In this document: positions 31,712 through 36,471 of the stretch, piece after piece
Position numbering within the stretch: the first letter of the stretch is position 1
Layout: each line of letters starts with the position of its first letter
Assembly (NCBI RefSeq): GCF_025144725.1
Contig: NZ_JALXKS010000035.1
Location: 1 to 36,471, forward strand
Direction: 5' to 3'
Length of the DNA: 36,471 bases
DNA from: Brevibacterium sp. p3-SID960
GTDB lineage: Bacteria > Actinomycetota > Actinomycetes > Actinomycetales > Brevibacteriaceae
Position numbers and translations under genes: made by a program
Notes under the pieces: model-generated
Told to the model about the DNA's origin: nothing
The model's input: only the letters and a program-made list of their open reading frames with translations
Database searches by the model: none

Positions 31712-32503
31712 TCAGGACAGCGCGACCTCGACGGGGGTGGAGAAGAAGCCGCCTTCGAAGATCAGCCGATCGGGCGTCACATCGGCGGGGACGTCGAAGA
31801 CGATCGTGCCCGAGGCGGTGTTGCCCGGGTTGATCTCCTCTAGCAGCAGCGAATCCTCCCCGGCGTAGATCCCGGCCTCGGAATCCGAGGAGTAGGTGTT
31901 GCCGGCGTCGTCTGCGAGCTTGATGCTGTCCTCGAAGAAGTACTCCGGTGAGCTGGAGGTGTTCTTCACCGACATCTTCACGGTGACGAACTGTCCCTGC
32001 GCCTGCGCGTTGAGGAACTCGTCACCGACTGTCGAGATGCCGTCCTCGACGCTGCTGACGGTGATCTCCCAGCCGTCGGTTTCAACGGTGTCGCCGATGC
32101 CGTGCGTCGCTGCCGCCGGCTCCTCGTCGGCAGCGTCGGCCTCACCGGCTCCGGATTCCTCGGCCGAGGTGTCGGCTTCCTCCGCAGCGCCCTGCTCGTC
32201 GGCTGTCCCGCCGGTGTCACCGGAGGTGTCATCGCCGCCGGCGATCGAGCTGATGATCGCGATGAGGACGATGCCGATGATGAGCCAGAACCACCAGCGC
32301 TTGAACAGCGGCTTCTTCTGCTTCACCGGCGGCTGCGCGCCCCACTGCTGCTGGGTGCCCACGGGCGCGGTCTGCCCACCGACCTGCCCGTACGGGCCCT
32401 GCTGACCATACGGTCCGGTCTGCGCGTGCTGAGGGTGCTGTGGGCCCGGCTGGCCCGGCTGGGAATCCGGCTGCGGCTGTGCGGGGTCGTAGGGGTTGGA
32501 CAT
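31712..32503 (-). CDS. Membrane-anchored DUF4352-like protein
   Basis: A 263-residue protein. The N-terminal 60 residues are rich in Pro, Gln, Gly and Tyr (TGPYGQQGPYGQVGG), cytoplasmic. KKPLFKRWWFWLIIGIVLIA begins a single transmembrane helix. An acidic Ala/Glu/Asp linker of about 45 residues follows, then an extracellular beta-sandwich with GIGDTVETDGWEITVSSVED, FVTVKMSVKNTSSSPEYFFE and TYSSDSEAGIYAGEDSL, the pattern of DUF4352/telomeric-repeat-factor-like Ig domains. Function unknown. ATG 32503 has a perfect AAGGAG 4 nt upstream, ruling out the longer frame. It is divergent from the histidine kinase. Confidence 0.8.
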   Translation of the reverse strand: MSNPYDPAQPQPDSQPGQPGPQHPQHAQTGPYGQQGPYGQVGGQTAPVGTQQQWGAQPPVKQKKPLFKRWWFWLIIGIVLIAIISSIAGGDDTSGDTGGTADEQGAAEEADTSAEESGAGEADAADEEPAAATHGIGDTVETDGWEITVSSVEDGISTVGDEFLNAQAQGQFVTVKMSVKNTSSSPEYFFEDSIKLADDAGNTYSSDSEAGIYAGEDSLLLEEINPGNTASGTIVFDVPADVTPDRLIFEGGFFSTPVEVALS

Positions 32504-32717
32504 GACGCTCCTTGATCGAGTCGAGCCCGGTGCCGCCGAGTGGCCGCGCTGCGGGCGCTGGTGGCAGCTGGAGTTCAGCTGCCGGGGTGATGATTCTGAC
32601 CTCTCCAGCCTCATCGAGCGCCGGGTGCTGCGCGTCCGCCGATCGGCTCGATTGCGCGAGCTCACCGGTGGACACAGCATGAGCCGGTTGGCCGACTGGC
32701 AGGTCTGTGCCAGCAGA

Positions 32718-32723
32718 TACGAT
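32718..32723 (+). promoter_or_regulatory. Candidate -10 box (TACGAT) of the histidine kinase
   Basis: TACGAT, 6 nt, then the GTG at 32730; no Shine-Dalgarno. It supports this start over an upstream ATG in frame. Confidence 0.4.
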
Positions 32724-32729
32724 GCAGTT

Positions 32730-34271
32730 GTGTCAGGTCATCCACCCCAGCCGCCAAGCCGCTGGCCAGCAGCCCCGCGGTATGCGCCTCCAGCTCACGG
32801 TCCGGAGGCGCCTGCTGGCGTGCCAGGATCGCCTGCGCAGGGCAGCGGTGGGCACGCGGGCAGCGCACCGCACGCAGCCACCGCCTCGGGCCCGGCTGCC
32901 GCGCCAGCACCTCCGGCCCGGACGGCGGACCGGCAGCTGCCGGGCAGCCGGTTTCCGCGTTGGCTGCGCATCGCCACGAGCATCCTCGTCGGCATCGTCA
33001 CCTACCTCATCGGCCTCATCATCTCGATGATGGCGCTCATCGCTGCGCCCTGGGCCTTCGATGGCGGGCAGCTCGGCGACCTCGGCGTGATGACCGTGCT
33101 CGTCCTCGTGCCGCTGTGGGCAACCGTCTTCGTCCGGCATCGGTGGCCGTGGGCGCCGTTCATCGTCGGTGCGATGCTCGCCGCCGGCTGGGGCGATTGC
33201 CTGCTCATGCTCGTCGGCATGTTCCACCTGCTCATCCGCAGCCCCCGTCGGCAGGCTCTCATCGCCGCCATCGCAGGCGGTCTGCTCACGACGATCTCCA
33301 CGCTCCGGCTGTGCCTGACCCGCACTGAGCTCAACCCGTATTCCATCCTGTTCATCGACCCCGGCATCCAGCCCACCGGGCTCGCCACCGCCGCGCCGCC
33401 CCCGGAGTCCGCCACTGCCGTCAACGGGCTGACGATCGCCGTTGCGGTGGTGGCGTTCGGGCTCAGCCTGGGATTCGGTCTGCTGCTGCGCCGCACCCGC
33501 CGGATGCAGGCCGTCGAGGCCTTCGCCTCCCATGAAGTCGAGCTCAATGCGGCACTGACAGCCGAACTCGCCCGGCAGTCCGAACGCGAACTGCTCGCTC
33601 GCGAACTCCACGACACGCTCTCCCACCGGCTGTCGATCATCTCGCTGCACAGCGGCGCATTGGAAGTCGGCTCAGACTCCGCAGCCGATGTCACCTCCAC
33701 CGCCTCAGCGCTGCGCCGGGAGGCGCACGCCTCACTTGAGGAGCTGCGCCACCTCGTCGGCGGGGTGCGGGCTGGGACGCTTGCCGGCGTGCAGGCCCGG
33801 CGCCACGCCTCGACCCCGCCCAACCTCGCCTCGATGCGGTCCCTGCCTCAGCTCATCGCCTCCGTGCAGGCGACCGGCACCGTCATCCGGCAGACGATCA
33901 TCATCGAAGACCTCGACAGCGCCCCGACTCCCGTCGACCGCGCCGCCTATCGGATCGTGCAGGAGGCGCTGACGAACGCGATGAAGCACGCGCCCGGTGC
34001 GCCGGTCGAGCTGAGTGTGACCGCCTCGGCGGCTGCCGGGGTGCGGATCCGGGTGTCGAATCCGGTTCCCGCGGCCGAGGCGGCAGGCACCTCGGATCTC
34101 TCGCACACCGGTTCCGGTGCGGGGCTGGAGACGATCCGCGAGCGTGCGGCCGCGTTCGGCGGGCACGCCCAGCTCGGGGTGCACGGCGGCGAGTTCGTCG
34201 TCGATGTCGTCTTCCCGCCGTTCAACCGGCCGGCACCTCCGCTCGCCCCGGCCGACCCTTCGGGCCCCTGA
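32730..34271 (+). CDS. Two-component sensor histidine kinase (HisKA_3/NarL type)
   Basis: A 513-residue kinase. A Pro/Ala-rich cytoplasmic start of about 75 residues is followed by five hydrophobic helices (about residues 78-260) with little extracellular loop, so the stimulus is probably sensed in the membrane. The dimerisation domain has the phospho-acceptor H294 in ARELHDTLSHRLS; the ATPase domain has IVQEALTNAMKHAP and GSGAGLETIRERAAAFGG. The GTG at 32730 is chosen because TACGAT lies 6 nt upstream; an open frame extends to 32496 but would cross the divergent promoter. The response regulator follows 73 nt later. Signal unknown. Confidence 0.88.
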   Translation: MSGHPPQPPSRWPAAPRYAPPAHGPEAPAGVPGSPAQGSGGHAGSAPHAATASGPAAAPAPPARTADRQLPGSRFPRWLRIATSILVGIVTYLIGLIISMMALIAAPWAFDGGQLGDLGVMTVLVLVPLWATVFVRHRWPWAPFIVGAMLAAGWGDCLLMLVGMFHLLIRSPRRQALIAAIAGGLLTTISTLRLCLTRTELNPYSILFIDPGIQPTGLATAAPPPESATAVNGLTIAVAVVAFGLSLGFGLLLRRTRRMQAVEAFASHEVELNAALTAELARQSERELLARELHDTLSHRLSIISLHSGALEVGSDSAADVTSTASALRREAHASLEELRHLVGGVRAGTLAGVQARRHASTPPNLASMRSLPQLIASVQATGTVIRQTIIIEDLDSAPTPVDRAAYRIVQEALTNAMKHAPGAPVELSVTASAAAGVRIRVSNPVPAAEAAGTSDLSHTGSGAGLETIRERAAAFGGHAQLGVHGGEFVVDVVFPPFNRPAPPLAPADPSGP

Positions 34272-34331
34272 CCTGTCTCCATCCAGTGCTCGCACCTCCC
34301 GTGGTGCTCCGGAGTGGGCTGGGTCCTCCGG

Positions 34332-34337
34332 TAATGT
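34332..34337 (+). promoter_or_regulatory. Candidate -10 box (TAATGT) of the response regulator
   Basis: TAATGT followed by 7 nt and the ATG at 34345, no Shine-Dalgarno; suggests the regulator also has its own leaderless transcript in addition to read-through from the kinase. Confidence 0.35.
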
Positions 34338-34344
34338 TGCAGTC

Positions 34345-35058
34345 ATGACCGACACCGATGCCCAGATTCGCGTCGTCGTGGTCGACGATGATCCGATGGT
34401 CGTCACCGGCATCAAAGGCATCCTGGCCGCCGCTGCCGGCATTGATGTCGTCGGCTCGGCGCTCAGTGGCGAGGAGTCTCTCGAACAGGTCGCTCTGCAC
34501 TTTCCCGATGTGGTGCTCATGGACATCCGGATGCCGGGCATCGGCGGCATCGAGGCGATCGAGCGCGTTGTCAACGGAGCCCGCCCGCCCAGTGTTGTGG
34601 CACTGACGAGTTTCGACAGCGACGACTATCTCTTTCGCGCGCTCGAGGCAGGAGCCGCTGGCTATCTGCTCAAGGACATCGGCCCGGCCGACCTCGCCGA
34701 GGCGATCCGCACCGTCCATCGGGGCGAGCCGATCCTCTCACCGCATTCGCTGCGCCAGGTGCTCAGCACCGTCGTGGCGAACCGCGATCAGCAGCTGCAG
34801 CGCGCCGCCGTCGAGCTGCTGGCCGAACTGACTGACCGGGAGCTGGAGATCGCCGCGCGGGTGGCCGAAGGGCTGTCGAATCAGGAGATCGCTGAGGCCA
34901 CCTTCATGAGCCCGGCGACGGTCAAAACCCACCTCAACCGGATCAACGCCAAGCTCGACACGAGCAACCGCGTCCACATCGCCGTCATGGTTGAGCGGGC
35001 GCGGATGTCCGGGGCTGCCCCGCCGCGGCTGCGCACTGCGCCTCGCCGGCAGCCCTGA
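34345..35058 (+). CDS. NarL/FixJ-family response regulator
   Basis: A 237-residue transcription regulator. The receiver domain has the acidic pair in VVVDDDPMVV, phospho-acceptor D60 in VVLMDIRMPG, the Thr/Ser in VALTSFDSDD and the lysine in AAGYLLKDIG. The LuxR-type HTH is at about residues 162-222 (LTDRELEIAARVAEGLSNQE, then ATFMSPATVKTHLNRINAKL). It is the partner of the upstream kinase. The last 24 codons overlap the convergent methyltransferase gene. Target genes cannot be told from the window. Confidence 0.93.
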   Translation: MTDTDAQIRVVVVDDDPMVVTGIKGILAAAAGIDVVGSALSGEESLEQVALHFPDVVLMDIRMPGIGGIEAIERVVNGARPPSVVALTSFDSDDYLFRALEAGAAGYLLKDIGPADLAEAIRTVHRGEPILSPHSLRQVLSTVVANRDQQLQRAAVELLAELTDRELEIAARVAEGLSNQEIAEATFMSPATVKTHLNRINAKLDTSNRVHIAVMVERARMSGAAPPRLRTAPRRQP

Positions 35059-36400
35059 GGCTCGCAGCATCCAGGTCGCAGCCGGCCACCGCGTCTCCGG
35101 CAGCGTCAGCCTCACTCTCAGCGCGGCCCTCAGCCTCGCCAGCCGTCACGGTCAGCGCGATGAAGTCTCCGCCGGCCCGCTTCACCCGCTCGGCCATGAA
35201 TGCGCTGATCGTAGGGAACTGCGCGACCGCCTCGGCATCGGCGTGTGCGCCCACCCGGGCGCCGCCGGCGGCCCGGATGGGCTCGGGCTGCTGGATGAGC
35301 ACGAATCGGCGCGAGCCGCCGTCACGTCTGTTGAGCTCGATGACGGCCTGCGCGGTCGTGCCGGAGCCAGCGAAGAAGTCGAGCACGATCGCCTCGGGGT
35401 CGAACATCGTCTGGGAGGCGATGAGAGCGGTGAGCAGCTCGACGGGTTTGGGGTAAGCGAAGATCCCGCCGAGACCGAGGTCGATGAGGTCCTGCCGGCC
35501 GGTCTCGCCGAGCGCGCGGATGATCGAGTACATCTTCGAACTCGCCAGATGCGCCGGGGTCAGCCGCGCCACCGCGTGCTTGCCTTCGCCCCATGGCCGC
35601 AGCTGGTAGCGCCCGGCAGCGATCCCGGCATCGACCTCGTCCTTCTTCGCCTGTCCGCGCACCGCGACGATGTCCTCATACATCAGCCGCCGCTCGGTTC
35701 CGCGCGTGTACTTGCCGAAGCTGACTCTGAGCACATCGTCTTCGATGAGCATGAGCTGTCCATCGATGCGCTCGTACTTGGCTGGCGGTCGCTTCTCGGT
35801 GGTGAAGCCGCTGGCCTGCGCGGCGTCCTTGGCCCAGACGTGGATGTAGTCGTGGCCGCGGACGAAGAACTTCGCGTTCCCACCGCCCTTGGCACGCTGG
35901 TGGACGAACGTGCCGAGGAAGTTCTCCTCGCCGAAAATTTCATGGCACAGCAACTGCACAGCTGCCGATTCCCGGTCGTCGATCGAAACGAAGATGACCC
36001 CGTCGACGCGCATGAGGGCACGGGCATGGACGAGCCTGGGATACATCATCGCCAGCCACGCATCCCTGCTGGTGACAGCGGCATCCGCGCGTACACGATC
36101 GGCGTAGCTCAGGCTGCTGCCGGTGTTGTACGGCGGGTCGATGTAGACGACCTTGACCCGCCCGGCAAGCGCGGGCTGCAGCAGCTTGAGGGCCGGCAGA
36201 TTGTCGCCTTCGACGAGCAGGTTCGCATCCGCACCCACCCCGGTCTCCACCTCGGGTTCCGTGGCCGTCTCCGAGGAGTCGGGAACCTGCCAGCCGGTGA
36301 GCCGGGCGCCGGCCGGGGAGTGCACCTCGGCTGCGGCCTGCACACGCAGCGGCCACAGCAGCTGCGGGCGGCCGATCGCTGTCAGCTCCTCGTCAGTCAT
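34985..36400 (-). CDS. Site-specific DNA adenine methyltransferase (beta class, Mod-like)
   Basis: A DNA N6-adenine methyltransferase of 471 residues. The catalytic motif IV, DPPYNTGS (D88-S95), precedes the SAM-binding motif I, DFFAGSGTT near residue 343: the beta-class order of type III Mod and related enzymes. The stretch between, including KKDEVDAGIAAGRYQLRPWG, probably holds target recognition. The last 50 residues are Ala/Glu-rich and low in complexity, and the final 74 nt overlap the response regulator gene. The start MTDEELTAIG at 36400 is 7 nt after TATCAT; ATG 36409 and 36451 are alternatives. No res subunit follows downstream; the upstream side is beyond the window. Confidence 0.88.
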   Translation of the reverse strand: MTDEELTAIGRPQLLWPLRVQAAAEVHSPAGARLTGWQVPDSSETATEPEVETGVGADANLLVEGDNLPALKLLQPALAGRVKVVYIDPPYNTGSSLSYADRVRADAAVTSRDAWLAMMYPRLVHARALMRVDGVIFVSIDDRESAAVQLLCHEIFGEENFLGTFVHQRAKGGGNAKFFVRGHDYIHVWAKDAAQASGFTTEKRPPAKYERIDGQLMLIEDDVLRVSFGKYTRGTERRLMYEDIVAVRGQAKKDEVDAGIAAGRYQLRPWGEGKHAVARLTPAHLASSKMYSIIRALGETGRQDLIDLGLGGIFAYPKPVELLTALIASQTMFDPEAIVLDFFAGSGTTAQAVIELNRRDGGSRRFVLIQQPEPIRAAGGARVGAHADAEAVAQFPTISAFMAERVKRAGGDFIALTVTAGEAEGRAESEADAAGDAVAGCDLDAASLRAAGEAQCAAAAGQPRTSAPAQP

Positions 36401-36407
36401 CTGGTTC

Positions 36408-36413
36408 ATGATA
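36408..36413 (-). promoter_or_regulatory. Candidate -10 box (TATCAT) of the methyltransferase
   Basis: TATCAT on the minus strand is followed by 7 nt and the ATG at 36400; no ribosome site. If used, it excludes the longer starts at 36409 and 36451. Confidence 0.3.
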
Positions 36414-36471
36414 CGGCGACGTGCACTGCTCGGACTCACGGCGGGGTGCATCTGACTGGCGGGGTGTGGTG

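Overview
This 36 kb window is ordinary chromosomal DNA of a high-GC Gram-positive bacterium, most likely an actinobacterium of the Micrococcales type; I cannot name the genus. The signs are strong G/C at third codon positions, two LPRTG-anchored surface proteins, a DinB protein of the mycothiol-associated type, an NrtR-nadA-nadC group like that of corynebacteria, and many genes whose start codon lies 6-7 nt after a TANNNT box with no Shine-Dalgarno, as in leaderless actinobacterial transcripts. I saw no tRNA, rRNA, insertion sequence, prophage or CRISPR array.

Layout: (1) 1-1786, minus strand: an SRPBCC protein, a CDP-alcohol phosphatidyltransferase and ribA (cut by the window edge). (2) 1819-3906: two divergent LPXTG surface proteins with no sortase nearby. 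(3) 4133-10370, plus strand: a tight histidine-utilisation cluster, hutI-hutH-M20 amidohydrolase-hutF-IclR regulator. Urocanase (hutU) and a classical hutG are not here, and the M20 enzyme may do the last step. (4) 10504-19770: a molybdenum cofactor region. Minus strand: moeA1 behind a DinB gene, and moaA-moaD. Plus strand: moeA2-moaC-moaB/moaE fusion-moeB/rhodanese-fdhD, nearly all with overlapping stop and start codons. A WYL regulator is divergent from the DinB gene. (5) 19770-20000: a short ORF followed by a 47-bp direct repeat. (6) 20005-22828, minus strand: nrtR-nadA-nadC, quinolinate and NAD synthesis without nadB, with a perfect 21-bp palindrome before nadA. (7) 23058-26337, minus strand: an OFA-family MFS transporter; a HAD protein followed by a glutamate racemase. 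(8) 26426-31639: an amidase and an APC permease (convergent), then a KtrB/KtrA-type potassium uptake pair ended by a strong hairpin. (9) 31712-36400: a DUF4352 membrane protein, a two-component system, and a beta-class DNA methyltransferase whose 3' end overlaps the response regulator gene.

The genes form several self-contained metabolic modules: histidine to glutamate, Moco assembly and sulfuration, and aspartate-derived NAD. I found no clear novel defence or mobile system. The most unusual items are the repeat and short ORF after fdhD, the recurrent TANNNT-N6/7-start architecture, the symmetric element between the DinB and WYL genes, the operator-like palindromes, the MoeB without its zinc cysteines, and the hut cluster with an M20 enzyme. 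No gene-free stretch exceeds 300 bp.
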